Part shown: positions 8,210 to 16,575 of the stretch, piece after piece
Layout of the letters: every line of letters starts with the position of its first letter
How positions within the stretch are numbered: position 1 is the first letter of the stretch
Source: DASQLQ01 sp035629935
GTDB lineage: Bacteria; Actinomycetota; CADDZG01; WHSQ01
Length of the DNA stretch: 45,709 nt
Assembly (NCBI GenBank): GCA_035629935.1
Contig: DASQLQ010000158.1
Span: 1-45,709 of the forward strand
Direction of reading: 5' to 3'
The notes under the pieces: generated by a model
What the model saw: the letters and a program-made list of their open reading frames with translations, nothing else
The model's database searches: none
What the model was told of the DNA's origin: nothing
Program-made: the position numbers and the translations under genes

Positions 8210-9247
8210 ATGTCCCTAACGGTCGACGTCCACCACGACTTCGAGGAGATCGAAGAAGAATGGGACGCCTTGTGCGCCCGCGTCGACTCCAGGCCATGGC
8301 ATACCCCTGGTTGGTACCGGCCGTGGTGGGAGTCGTTCGGTCGCGGCACCCTCGAGATCGTCACCGCTCGCGACAGTGGGCGGCTGACGGGTCTCGTTCC
8401 GCTGGAACGCCTGGGCAAGGAGATCCGCGCCGCCGCGAATTCGCAATCACCCGACTTCGGGATCGTGGCGGAGACCGAAGCGAGCGCTCGGATGCTGGCC
8501 GGTGCCCTGTTCTCCACCGGGCGGCGGGTCAATCTCTTTCCCTTGTCGTCGAACGAGCCCTCGTCGCTTGCGCTCTACAGCGCGGCGACCGCGGCCGGTT
8601 TCTCGTTGCTCGATAGGGCCTTGGGTGGAGCCCCGTACGTAACGATCACGGCCTGGGACAGTTATCTGTCATCGGTGGACACGAAGATGCTGCGCGAGAT
8701 CCGCAGGCGGCGCCGGCGCCTGGAGGAAATGGATCGATTGACCTTGGAGATCTCGACAGAAGCGTCGGACTCCGACCTCAGGGAATTCTTCGACCTCGAG
8801 GCGCGCGGTTGGAAGGGGGCCGCAGGAACCGCCATCACATCGAGGCCGGATACCGAAGCGTTCTATCGGCGGCTGTGCAGCGTTGCCTCGAGCCGGGGCT
8901 GGTTGGTGCTGGCATGTCTTCGATCGGGCCCGAAGCTCATCGCCGCCGACCTGAGCCTCGAAGTCGATCGGGCGCACCATCTACTCAAGACGAGCTTCGA
9001 TCCCGAGTACGCCAGATACGGACCCGGGTTGCTACTGCGATATCTGATGTTGCGACGCGCCTTCGAGTCGGATCTCGTGAGCTATGAATTCCTCGGGCTG
9101 GACGATCCGTGGAAACGGAATTGGACCACCACGTTCCGCCCACTCACCCATCTCCGGGCATTCCCTCCATCGGCTCGCGGAACCTCTGAGCGCGCACTCT
9201 TCCAGTTAGGTCGTTCGGTCAAAGATCTCCTTGCAAGGAGCAAGTGA
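8210..9247 (+). CDS. second FemAB/CelD-like GNAT acyltransferase
   Basis: 345 residues starting MSLTVDVHHDFEEIEEEWD. The family pattern is visible: W-H-T-P-G-W-Y-R-P-W-W near residue 30, a basic helix EIRRRRRRLEEM near 165, F-D-L-E-A-R-G-W-K-G, and a late Y-E-F-L-G-L-D-D-P-W-K-R-N-W. It is a distant relative of the divergent neighbour and probably modifies a polysaccharide precursor (inference). The stop TGA shares a base with the ATG of the next gene (TGATG), so the aminotransferase-like gene is translationally coupled. First gene of a five-gene plus-strand operon running to 13866. Confidence 0.8.
   Translation: MSLTVDVHHDFEEIEEEWDALCARVDSRPWHTPGWYRPWWESFGRGTLEIVTARDSGRLTGLVPLERLGKEIRAAANSQSPDFGIVAETEASARMLAGALFSTGRRVNLFPLSSNEPSSLALYSAATAAGFSLLDRALGGAPYVTITAWDSYLSSVDTKMLREIRRRRRRLEEMDRLTLEISTEASDSDLREFFDLEARGWKGAAGTAITSRPDTEAFYRRLCSVASSRGWLVLACLRSGPKLIAADLSLEVDRAHHLLKTSFDPEYARYGPGLLLRYLMLRRAFESDLVSYEFLGLDDPWKRNWTTTFRPLTHLRAFPPSARGTSERALFQLGRSVKDLLARSK
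9227..9240. promoter_or_regulatory. palindrome covering a Shine-Dalgarno site
   Basis: CTCCTTGCAAGGAG is a perfect 14-bp palindrome. Its right half AAGGAG is the Shine-Dalgarno of the gene starting at 9247, and its left half lies in the last codons of the upstream gene. In RNA a five-pair stem would mask the ribosome site until a ribosome finishing the upstream gene melts it. Confidence 0.5.
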
Positions 9248-10323
9248 TGTCGCGCCGATTGACCGTCTTTCCTCCTCTGTCACCGAAGGTTTACACCGCC
9301 CCGCGCCAGCCTCTACCGTTCCCACTCGATCAAGAACGTTGTGGGATCTTCGAGCTCGGCCGCCACGGCTTGTGGCACGGCCTTCGTTCGGCCGGGCTCG
9401 ACAGCGGGACGGTTCTCGTGCCTACGTACCATCACGGCTCCGAGATAGAGGTGCTGCAGAGAGCCGGGCTGAAACTCCGTTGGTACGACATCGACGATTC
9501 GCTCGCCCCGAGGCTCGACGATGCCGATGTCACCGACGTGCGTGCTCTCTACCTGATCCACTATCTGGGGTTCCCTCAAGACGCGGCTTCCTGGAGGAAG
9601 TGGTGCGACGAACGGGGTCTTCTGCTGATCGAGGACGTCGCACAAGGATGGTTGGGGAGCAACAACGGCACCCCTCTTGGATCGTGGGGTGACATCGCGA
9701 TCTTCTGCCTCTACAAGCAGCTTGGTGTGCCGGATGGAGGGGCCGTCCTAACCGCATCGACGATCGAATCGCACCCGCCTCGAGGCCTGGGGTTGGCGCG
9801 ACTCGTCAGACGCCACGTGGCGTGGGCAACCGCCCGCAGTGACGTCATCGGCAAACTCTCGCCGCGGGTGGTAGATCGTCCCAAGGACGAGGTCGCTGCC
9901 GAGGACTTCGAGGTAGGCGATCTCCACAGCGCACCCTTGAAGGCAACGAGATACCTGCTGCCTCGCCTATGTGAGCCCGAGGTAGCCCAGGTCCGGCGCG
10001 AGCACTACCGCTTCTTCCTGGACCGGCTCGGGGACCTCGTTGCGCCGGGGTTCGATCGACTCCCGGAGGAAACATCCCCCTTCGCCTTCCCGATAGCGGT
10101 CGCGGATAAGGATGCGCTCTATCACTACCTGGTGGATCGGATGATCCTGCCGCAGGACCTATGGGCGATCCCGCATCCGAGCCTTAACGGAGACTTCCCT
10201 GCCGCGGCGCGCCGACGAGCTACGACGATCGCGCTGCCCGTTCATCACGACCTCCGTCGATCCGACCTCGAATGGATCGTCCGCGTGGTTCGCTCGGGGC
10301 TCTCGTCGGTGAGGTCGACATGA
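9247..10323 (+). CDS. DegT/DnrJ/EryC1-type PLP aminotransferase-like protein
   Basis: 358 residues from the ATG at 9247, with AAGGAG six bases upstream; a GTG at 9244 is the alternative. Fold-type I landmarks are present: VLVPTYHHGSE near 56, D130 in LLIEDVAQGW (pyridoxal nitrogen contact), and K157 in FCLYKQLGVPDGGAV aligned with the Schiff-base lysine of sugar aminotransferases. Members make amino sugars from keto-sugar nucleotides. The N-terminal substrate region is divergent from classical enzymes. It lies between an acyltransferase and a kinase gene, which fits synthesis of an unusual modified sugar or amine. Confidence 0.8.
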   Translation: MSRRLTVFPPLSPKVYTAPRQPLPFPLDQERCGIFELGRHGLWHGLRSAGLDSGTVLVPTYHHGSEIEVLQRAGLKLRWYDIDDSLAPRLDDADVTDVRALYLIHYLGFPQDAASWRKWCDERGLLLIEDVAQGWLGSNNGTPLGSWGDIAIFCLYKQLGVPDGGAVLTASTIESHPPRGLGLARLVRRHVAWATARSDVIGKLSPRVVDRPKDEVAAEDFEVGDLHSAPLKATRYLLPRLCEPEVAQVRREHYRFFLDRLGDLVAPGFDRLPEETSPFAFPIAVADKDALYHYLVDRMILPQDLWAIPHPSLNGDFPAAARRRATTIALPVHHDLRRSDLEWIVRVVRSGLSSVRST

Positions 10324-11489
10324 CGGCGACCAAGAAGCGGTACACGACGCTTCCGTTCGTTTGGAACGCCGTACTGGATCCGTCCGCTCCCTGGCCGGCC
10401 AAGTTCCTAGCGCGACTGCTGGATGACGCGCGTCGCTATGGGATGCCGGCAACCCGACGCCCAGCTCCCCTATGGAGGGCTCTCGCCGCTACGCCATCGG
10501 TAACGCCGGTGCTCGCCGCAATGTTGAGAGGCGCACCCAAACGCGTGAGTCGAACCGATCTCGACCTCCTGCACGAGTCGGTTGTCGATGCCTGGCCGGC
10601 CCTCGCGCAACGCGCAACTCGTCTGCCGCAGGCGCCTCCGGACATGTCCATACTCGCTCTTCGTCGCTCAGCTAGCACGAGCGTCTTCATGTTCGACGAC
10701 TCCGCCACTCCGCTCCTCGTGGTCAAGGTCCCATCGGGTGACGACGACCGCGTTGCCCACGAAGCCGACGCTCTCACAAGCGCCCAACCGACGGGGATCG
10801 CTCCGCATTACCTCGGTCGCGTGAGCGACGGTTTCGTCCAGGAAGGTCTTCCCGGCCGCCCGTACAGGCTGCGGCCGATCGACAGCTCCACCGCCGTCTC
10901 GGTCCCCTGGGAGACCCACCATGTAACGATCGCCAGTGCACTGAAAGATCTGGCGACCGCCACCGCGACCGCGGAGAAACCCTTCGAGGTAACCGATGGG
11001 CTGGTCGAAGCCGCCGCCGGGTCCGATCTGATCGGTGAACGAGCCCGCGCCGCTATTCGCAACGCCATCGAGGAGATCGAAGCCGCCCCCCGGTCGGTGC
11101 TTCAACACCGGGACGTGAACGCACAGAATTCGCTGTTCGACGAAAGCGTTCTATCGGGCATCGTCGACTGGGAATTCGCTCGGACCAATGGGATGCCCGG
11201 CTTCGACACACTCAACGTCGCCCTGTCAGACATGGAACATGGGATCGCACTGAAGCGGTGGTCCCCTCCTCTGGTCGCCGAGATCTTCGCGGAGGCGTGG
11301 TCGCGGTCTCCCTTATGGGAAGCAGCCCGTGCTTCCTCACGCGATGCCTGCGCCGCGGCGGGGCTCGAGATCGATCCTCAGCATGTCGAGACTTTCTTCT
11401 TCACGTATAGGTTCGCTCGTCGTTTCCGAGCAGGAGAAGCCTCTGCGTGGATCGCCGCCCGGATGCTGGAGACCGTATGCGGGTCCTGA
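10320..11489 (+). CDS. APH/choline-kinase-fold phosphotransferase
   Basis: 389 residues from the ATG at 10320 (ATGA overlap with the previous stop). Kinase landmarks: K136 in LLVVKVPSG (ATP lysine), Brenner loop H263-R-D265-x4-N270 in LQHRDVNAQNS, and metal-binding D283 in GIVDWEFA. The long N-terminal extension (about 1-105) is unusual and has no recognised domain. APH-fold enzymes phosphorylate small hydroxylated molecules; no antibiotic-resistance role is implied by this setting. Context suggests a polysaccharide or lipid precursor kinase (inference). Confidence 0.82.
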   Translation: MTATKKRYTTLPFVWNAVLDPSAPWPAKFLARLLDDARRYGMPATRRPAPLWRALAATPSVTPVLAAMLRGAPKRVSRTDLDLLHESVVDAWPALAQRATRLPQAPPDMSILALRRSASTSVFMFDDSATPLLVVKVPSGDDDRVAHEADALTSAQPTGIAPHYLGRVSDGFVQEGLPGRPYRLRPIDSSTAVSVPWETHHVTIASALKDLATATATAEKPFEVTDGLVEAAAGSDLIGERARAAIRNAIEEIEAAPRSVLQHRDVNAQNSLFDESVLSGIVDWEFARTNGMPGFDTLNVALSDMEHGIALKRWSPPLVAEIFAEAWSRSPLWEAARASSRDACAAAGLEIDPQHVETFFFTYRFARRFRAGEASAWIAARMLETVCGS

Positions 11490-12598
11490 TCGTCGAAGAC
11501 GGATACCAGCGCGGCGCCCTCACTGCAGTTAGAGCTCTGCACAAGGCCGGATGGCACGTGGGGGTCGCCTCACCTGTGAAAGGTCACGCGGCGCGGTCGC
11601 GTCACTGCTCCGCCTGGCATCCCGCACCACAGCCTTCCGACGGGCTAGATCGCTTCGAGCGCGGCATCAACGCTGCCCTCACTACCGGCTACGACATCGT
11701 TCTCCCGGCTGGAGACGCCGAGCTTTTGACCCTGTCTTCTTTGCGAGGCTCCCTGGGCCCGGCGGTCCCTCTGCCCGATCACGAAGCGGTGGTCAACGTC
11801 CTCGACAAAGGGATCTGGGAGCGCGAAGCGGCTGCGATCGGTCTCGAAGTACCTCGACGAGTCCAGGCCGGTGAAGGGCGATTCCCGGTGGTCGTGAAAG
11901 AGCTCCTTCACGGCGCTCCATCCGGCAAACACACACGTTCGGAAGCCGTTGTCGCCATGGACCAGGACGAGCTGGACCAGGCACTCACCGAGATCCGATC
12001 CAACGGCGGTACGGGGATCGCCCAACAGCACATCCCGGGAACGCTGATCGGCGTGATCGTGATCGTCGATCGAGCAGGGCAGGTCATTGGACGCGGTCAG
12101 CAGGAAGCCTTCCGTTTGTGGCCCGCCGAGGCCGGGGTGAGCACCTACGCGCGAACGGTCGAACCCGAGACCGAGCTCGTCGACAAGCTAGGTGCCCTCG
12201 TCCACGAGCTCGGATGGTGGGGGCCGGCCGAAGCCCAGTTCATCGAGACCGACTCCCAAAAGGTTCTCATCGACATCAACCCGCGGATCTATGGATCGAT
12301 GGCACTCGCGACTTCAGCGGGCCTCGATGTTGCTTCTATGTGGGCGCGCCTATGCCGCGGTGAAGCACCCACTCCGGCCCGAGCCGCTCCCGGCCACCGG
12401 TATCAATGGTTGGAGGGCGACCTGAGACGAGCTCTCTTCGCATCGGAAAACGGTCGCGTGCGCGATGTCGGGCGAACCGTTGCAGCATCCCTTGGTGCCC
12501 ACCACAGCCTGTGGTCGATCCGGGATCCATGGCCGGCAACACGTTTCGCGGCAACGCTGACGGGCCGCGCCCTTCGTAAGGGCGACGCATGGAGCTAG
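11477..12598 (+). CDS. ATP-grasp family ligase
   Basis: 373 residues from the ATG at 11477, which overlaps the kinase gene by 13 bp and gives a natural N-terminus (MRVLIVEDGYQRGALTAVRALHKAGW). The N-terminal pre-ATP-grasp fold runs to about residue 110. The ATP-grasp domain shows FPVVVKELLHGAPSG (ATP lysine), E/Q-Q-H-I-P-G-T, and the metal-binding E-x-Q-F-I-E ... D-I-N-P-R-I-Y-G-S motif near 240-275. It resembles carbamoyl-phosphate-synthase-like ATP-grasp proteins found in surface-polysaccharide loci, which join a carboxylate to an amine. Substrates unknown; the adjacent aminotransferase could supply the amine. Confidence 0.82.
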   Translation: MRVLIVEDGYQRGALTAVRALHKAGWHVGVASPVKGHAARSRHCSAWHPAPQPSDGLDRFERGINAALTTGYDIVLPAGDAELLTLSSLRGSLGPAVPLPDHEAVVNVLDKGIWEREAAAIGLEVPRRVQAGEGRFPVVVKELLHGAPSGKHTRSEAVVAMDQDELDQALTEIRSNGGTGIAQQHIPGTLIGVIVIVDRAGQVIGRGQQEAFRLWPAEAGVSTYARTVEPETELVDKLGALVHELGWWGPAEAQFIETDSQKVLIDINPRIYGSMALATSAGLDVASMWARLCRGEAPTPARAAPGHRYQWLEGDLRRALFASENGRVRDVGRTVAASLGAHHSLWSIRDPWPATRFAATLTGRALRKGDAWS

Positions 12599-13866
12599 CG
12601 CGCACGATCGATTCTCTGTGCGCCTCGCAAGTCCTCGTCTTCGGGTCCCTTCCTCCCCATGGCCGGGACCTCGACCTTCTGACCCAAACCGGTGCCGAAG
12701 CTCACTCGCTAAAAGCAAGGTTGTCGGAGCAAGGCTTCACCGCGCGCGGCTCGAGTCTCGCCCGCTTCACGAACCCCTCGATCGAGGGCGTCGATGTCGT
12801 CGAGGCAGCCGGATGGGGGCTCCCCTCCGACGAGCTGCGGGCGCTGTTCGCCGAGTCCCTCCCGATCGATGACCTGACGCGTCTCGTTCGGCCTTCTCCG
12901 CAACATTCACTGTTGATCCTGGCCCGCCGCTTCGCTCGCTCCGGCGCCTCCCTGCCCGACAAGCACCGTGACCGGATCGCCGTTGCGGTACAAGACGATC
13001 CGGACGCGTGGGACAAGGCGGCGAAGCGTGCCCCGTCCTGGGGTGCAAAGAGATCGTTGGCCCTCCTCCGCGATGCCTTCGAGCGAGGAATCACCCCGAC
13101 ACGTCGAACGCAGGTCGAGGCGGTCGCTGAGGAGTACGCAGTTCGAGGACGATCGCCTGCCCACCTGCATGCGATCCGCCGATTGATGAAGCGAGGGCGC
13201 GGTGCGATCGTTGCTCTTTCGGGGCTGGACGGGGCAGGCAAGACCACGCAAGCCGAAGCGCTGCGCGACGCGCTGGAGAAGGTCGGCTTCGACGCGCGTG
13301 TCGAATGGACGAAGATCGCGCGCAATCCCTCGCTGGACCTGGTCGCGGCCCCCGTGAAGTTCTTCCTTCGGCGGCCCCAACGGGCAACCGGTGACACAGC
13401 TTCGCCGGCAGACACCACACCGGATGCAAAGCGATTCCGCGAACGGAGCGCGCTCGTAACGCATGGATGGACGCTCGTTGTGGCCGTCACTAATGCAACC
13501 GCCCATCGCAAGGCGACGAGACATCACGTGCGTCACGGCCGGGTCGTCATCTGCGACCGCTACGTGCTCGATTCAGCTGCACACATGCGCTATCGCTACG
13601 GCCCAGAGCGACGATTCCGGCTGCAGAGAACGCTCGTTCGATGGCTATCACCAAGACCGCTACGGCAGTTCCTGCTGAAGGTCCCCCCGGAGGTGGCGCT
13701 GGAACGGAAGGCCGAGCAGTACGACCTGCAACAACTATCCCTCCTGGCCGGGCTTTACGACGACGAGAGGGAAGCTCTCGGTATCACCGCCGTCGACGGA
13801 ACCGAGCCGCCCGAACAGCTGAACGCACGCATCGCTCAAGAAGTGTGGGATCGCCTCACCGAGTGA
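12589..13866 (+). CDS. nucleotidyltransferase-like plus thymidylate-kinase-like fusion
   Basis: 425 residues, ATG overlapping the previous gene by 10 bp. The C-terminal half is thymidylate-kinase-like: P-loop GLDGAGKTT (212-220), the DRY motif in VVICDRYVLDSA (323-325) and a late LKVPPEVALERK segment. The N-terminal part has VLVFGSLPPHGRDLDLL (16-31), echoing the G-S-x(n)-D-x-D signature of minimal nucleotidyltransferases, with a further acidic VDVVEA. A genuine dTMP kinase is about 210 residues and stands alone, so this probably acts on another substrate. It ends 31 bp inside the convergent deacetylase gene. Confidence 0.75.
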   Translation: MELARTIDSLCASQVLVFGSLPPHGRDLDLLTQTGAEAHSLKARLSEQGFTARGSSLARFTNPSIEGVDVVEAAGWGLPSDELRALFAESLPIDDLTRLVRPSPQHSLLILARRFARSGASLPDKHRDRIAVAVQDDPDAWDKAAKRAPSWGAKRSLALLRDAFERGITPTRRTQVEAVAEEYAVRGRSPAHLHAIRRLMKRGRGAIVALSGLDGAGKTTQAEALRDALEKVGFDARVEWTKIARNPSLDLVAAPVKFFLRRPQRATGDTASPADTTPDAKRFRERSALVTHGWTLVVAVTNATAHRKATRHHVRHGRVVICDRYVLDSAAHMRYRYGPERRFRLQRTLVRWLSPRPLRQFLLKVPPEVALERKAEQYDLQQLSLLAGLYDDEREALGITAVDGTEPPEQLNARIAQEVWDRLTE

Positions 13867-14606
13867 CGGACGATCGGCTTCACGACACGGTATGCCGCGG
13901 TAACGGGCCACGACCACCGCGCCCGCAGATAGAGACCGCTGGTCTTCAACGCAAAGAGTCGCGGACCATCGAGCGGCGTTATCTGAACTCGTTCGTAGGA
14001 CCAGGGGTCCGTGGAAGGCCGGTCTATCGTGAAGGCAGCGGCCAATCCCATCGAGTCGAGCCAGTCCCGCGACCGCACCGGTGCCATGCCATACGGATAA
14101 GCGAGGTAACTCGGTCTGCGGCCGAGTATCCCGGCAAGCCGGTCCAACGAGGTGGCGATCTCGCTTTCCGACTCCTCCGGTGCCAGCGCGGTGTGGTCCA
14201 CATGACGCAGGCCATGGCTCTCCACCGATGATCCACGCGAGTCAGATTCGGCAAGTTCCTTCTCGCTCATGATGTCGAACGCGCAGTCTGAAGGTGGATC
14301 CCAGGTATTGCGTTGTCCGAGATGGGCGACCGGCGCGAACACGGTCGCCGGCAGGGAGTGTTTCTCGAGGATCGGGACCGCATGCTGCAGCACGCCTCTA
14401 TAGGCATCGTCGAACGTGATGGCTACGGCTGGTCGTCCGCGCCGTCGTGACGAGCTCAGCGCCTCATCGAGGGTGACGACGATTCGCCTGCGAACCAGAT
14501 AGTCGATCTGTGCCGCGAACGTCGTGGGATCCACGAACAGGTTCGCGGGATCGCCCTCACGAGAGCATGCACCGATCGCGTGATAGGCGATGACGGTTGG
14601 TCTCAT
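13836..14606 (-). CDS. NodB-family polysaccharide deacetylase
   Basis: 256 residues from the ATG at 14606, chosen over a more upstream ATG because it overlaps the preceding stop (ATGA) and gives MRPTVIAYHAIG, the usual family opening. Catalytic motif TFDD (64-67) supplies the base and metal Asp, and H131-x3-H135 in ESHGLRH gives the metal His pair. YLAYPYG matches the later substrate-groove motif. No signal peptide is evident, so it may act on a cytoplasmic-face lipid-linked sugar. Removes acetyl groups from N-acetylated sugars. Last gene of the minus-strand operon that starts with the flippase. Confidence 0.87.
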   Translation of the reverse strand: MRPTVIAYHAIGACSREGDPANLFVDPTTFAAQIDYLVRRRIVVTLDEALSSSRRRGRPAVAITFDDAYRGVLQHAVPILEKHSLPATVFAPVAHLGQRNTWDPPSDCAFDIMSEKELAESDSRGSSVESHGLRHVDHTALAPEESESEIATSLDRLAGILGRRPSYLAYPYGMAPVRSRDWLDSMGLAAAFTIDRPSTDPWSYERVQITPLDGPRLFALKTSGLYLRARWSWPVTAAYRVVKPIVRHSVRRSHTS

Positions 14607-15697
14607 GCAGTGCACCGTTCGTAGACCGTGCGCATACCGTCTGCCATGGCAGCGGCGGAGAAATGCGACCGCGCTCGGTCCCTGCCGCACGTCCCTAGGT
14701 GCCGCGCCAGGTCGTCATCGCCCAGAACCCGCTCGATCCCGCCGGCAAGGGCGGAGGGGTCATCCGATGCGACACAGATGCCGCAATCGGCCAGCACCTC
14801 GGGAAGGGCTCCGGATGCATACGCAACCACCGGGGTGCCGACGGCCATCGCTTCGGTTGCAACGAGACCGAAGCCCTCTTCGCCCATCCCCCGCTCATCG
14901 CGCGTCGTAGGGATCGCACAGACATCGCTGCCGGCGAGCACCGCGAAAGGGTCGTCGCGATGGCCGAGCAGGTGGAATCGATCCTCCAGTCCCCGTTCGG
15001 CGATCTCGGCCCCCACTAACGTTGCGTACTGGAGAGCGCTCGGATCGGTCTCCCCGACGATCACGAAAGCGGTATCGGGTCGCCGGCTGTGAACCATCTC
15101 GGCGGCCCGTACGAGCTCGAGCTGTCCCTTCGCCGGGTGGATCCTGCCGATTTGGACGACCACGGGGGCCGAGGGGTCGAGGCCAAGCTCTGCGCGCAAA
15201 CGTTTGCCGGCCTCGCCTCTGTCCACAACGGGTTCCGAGATCCCTGGTGGAACGATCTCCACCTGCGCGACCCCTTCGACCGCCGCCGCAACCGCACGGC
15301 TCGCCGCGACAACCATGCAAGCACGTTTGGCCACGGCGCGCGCTAACCATCCGTCCCAACTGAAATCGTGTTTCGCCCATACGAATCGCCCGGCGGCGAT
15401 CGCGCAGACGACTCCGGCTTTGATCCCGTTCGCGTGAAGTAGAACCGCCGGTGCTCGTTTCAGGTGGGCACGCAATCGAAAACCCCCCTCGACCAAAGCC
15501 GGCGGGCTCGTTCCAACCTCGATGACATGCGCAGGCCGACCCGCCGCACGCAAACGTTCGACCAGGGGCCCGTCCTGCAGACAGATCACGCCGCGTATCC
15601 ATTCAGGACCGAGCTCGTCGAGGAGACGCATGAGATAGACCTCGGAACCTCCGAGTTGGGCGTGCGATGAGACGAACGTCACCGGGACCTCGGTCAC
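14603..15697 (-). CDS. GT4-family glycosyltransferase
   Basis: 364 residues from the GTG at 15697, which overlaps the previous stop (GTGA) and gives MTEVPVTFVSSHAQLGGSE, a classical GT4 acceptor-domain start with the G-G-S-E loop. The donor domain has VQIGRIHPAKGQLELV and the E-x7-E motif in EEGFGLVATEAMAVGTPVVA. Uses a nucleotide-sugar donor with retention of configuration to extend a lipid-linked oligosaccharide at the inner membrane face. Coupled on both sides to the GT2 and deacetylase genes. Confidence 0.88.
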   Translation of the reverse strand: MTEVPVTFVSSHAQLGGSEVYLMRLLDELGPEWIRGVICLQDGPLVERLRAAGRPAHVIEVGTSPPALVEGGFRLRAHLKRAPAVLLHANGIKAGVVCAIAAGRFVWAKHDFSWDGWLARAVAKRACMVVAASRAVAAAVEGVAQVEIVPPGISEPVVDRGEAGKRLRAELGLDPSAPVVVQIGRIHPAKGQLELVRAAEMVHSRRPDTAFVIVGETDPSALQYATLVGAEIAERGLEDRFHLLGHRDDPFAVLAGSDVCAIPTTRDERGMGEEGFGLVATEAMAVGTPVVAYASGALPEVLADCGICVASDDPSALAGGIERVLGDDDLARHLGTCGRDRARSHFSAAAMADGMRTVYERCTA

Positions 15698-16575
15698 GGT
15701 GCCTGCTTCCGCCACGCGTCCATCGAACCCTCCAACAACCCCCGCACGGCCTGCCACTCCCTATTGATCACTCGATGAAGCAGGAGCAAGCCGATGAAGC
15801 CGCCGAACTGCAGCCTTGCAAGCAGGGTACGGGAGAAGTTCTTTCGAAAGAGGTAGGCGCGGTTGACGACGACGGTGCGATTGAATGCCCGCTGGTCGCG
15901 GGACGAGAACCCTTGGTTGTGATGAACGATATGCAAGTCGGGGAGGTATCGGATGCGGCCGCGAGTAGACAACCGGTAAGAGAAGTCCTCATCCTCGGCC
16001 AGCCCGTAGCCCGGGAGGGCCGTATCGAAGCCCGTCTCCCGCGCCGGGAGTAGACGCGCTGACATGAAACATCCCTGCATGAACCTGATGTCACTAGCCT
16101 GGTTCCCCAGTACCCGCCGCGGGTAGCCGTAGCGCGTGAATCCCCCTTCGGTGCCGCCACCCGGCAGGTAGCGACGCAATCGAGAGGTCTTCCCCACGAC
16201 TCGATCGGACGGCTCGAGTACGCGTCCCGTCACACCCACGACCCCCGCGTCCGCGTAGGCCGCGGCGAGCTCGGCGAACGTGTTACCCGGGATCTCGACG
16301 TCGTCGTCCAGGAACAAGACGAGCTCTGCGCGTGCCCGATCGAGACCTGCCATGCGTTGCTTCGTGAGCCCGGGGGGACTTGTCACGTAAGAGATCGGTG
16401 TCCTGTCGGTCGCAAGCATGGCGAGGGCCTCTCTGGACGCTTCACTTGCATCCCCGTCCACCACAACTATCTCCATCGGTGGGGGCTCGCACGCGACCAC
16501 ACCAGCGATCAGAGAAAGAAGCCGATCGGGGCGCCCAAGCGTGGCGACGATCACCGAAACAGGAGCTGAGATCAA
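15694..16575 (-). CDS. GT2-family glycosyltransferase
   Basis: 293 residues from a TTG start overlapping the flippase stop (TTGA). GT-A fold signature: PVSVIVATLGRPDRLLSLI, VVVDGDASEA, the metal-binding LFLDDDVEIPG near residue 90 and the later AEDEDFSYRL acid-base region. A hydrophobic patch near 250-265 may touch the membrane. Inverting sugar transfer during repeat-unit assembly is expected; the sugar is unknown. Confidence 0.88.
   Translation of the reverse strand: MISAPVSVIVATLGRPDRLLSLIAGVVACEPPPMEIVVVDGDASEASREALAMLATDRTPISYVTSPPGLTKQRMAGLDRARAELVLFLDDDVEIPGNTFAELAAAYADAGVVGVTGRVLEPSDRVVGKTSRLRRYLPGGGTEGGFTRYGYPRRVLGNQASDIRFMQGCFMSARLLPARETGFDTALPGYGLAEDEDFSYRLSTRGRIRYLPDLHIVHHNQGFSSRDQRAFNRTVVVNRAYLFRKNFSRTLLARLQFGGFIGLLLLHRVINREWQAVRGLLEGSMDAWRKQAP

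Noticed and set aside
10320..11489. Aminoglycoside-resistance gene
   Set aside because: Only the kinase fold is shared; the context is polysaccharide synthesis and the N-terminal region is unlike resistance enzymes.
12589..13866. Housekeeping thymidylate kinase
   Set aside because: Too long, fused to another domain and set in a polysaccharide locus.
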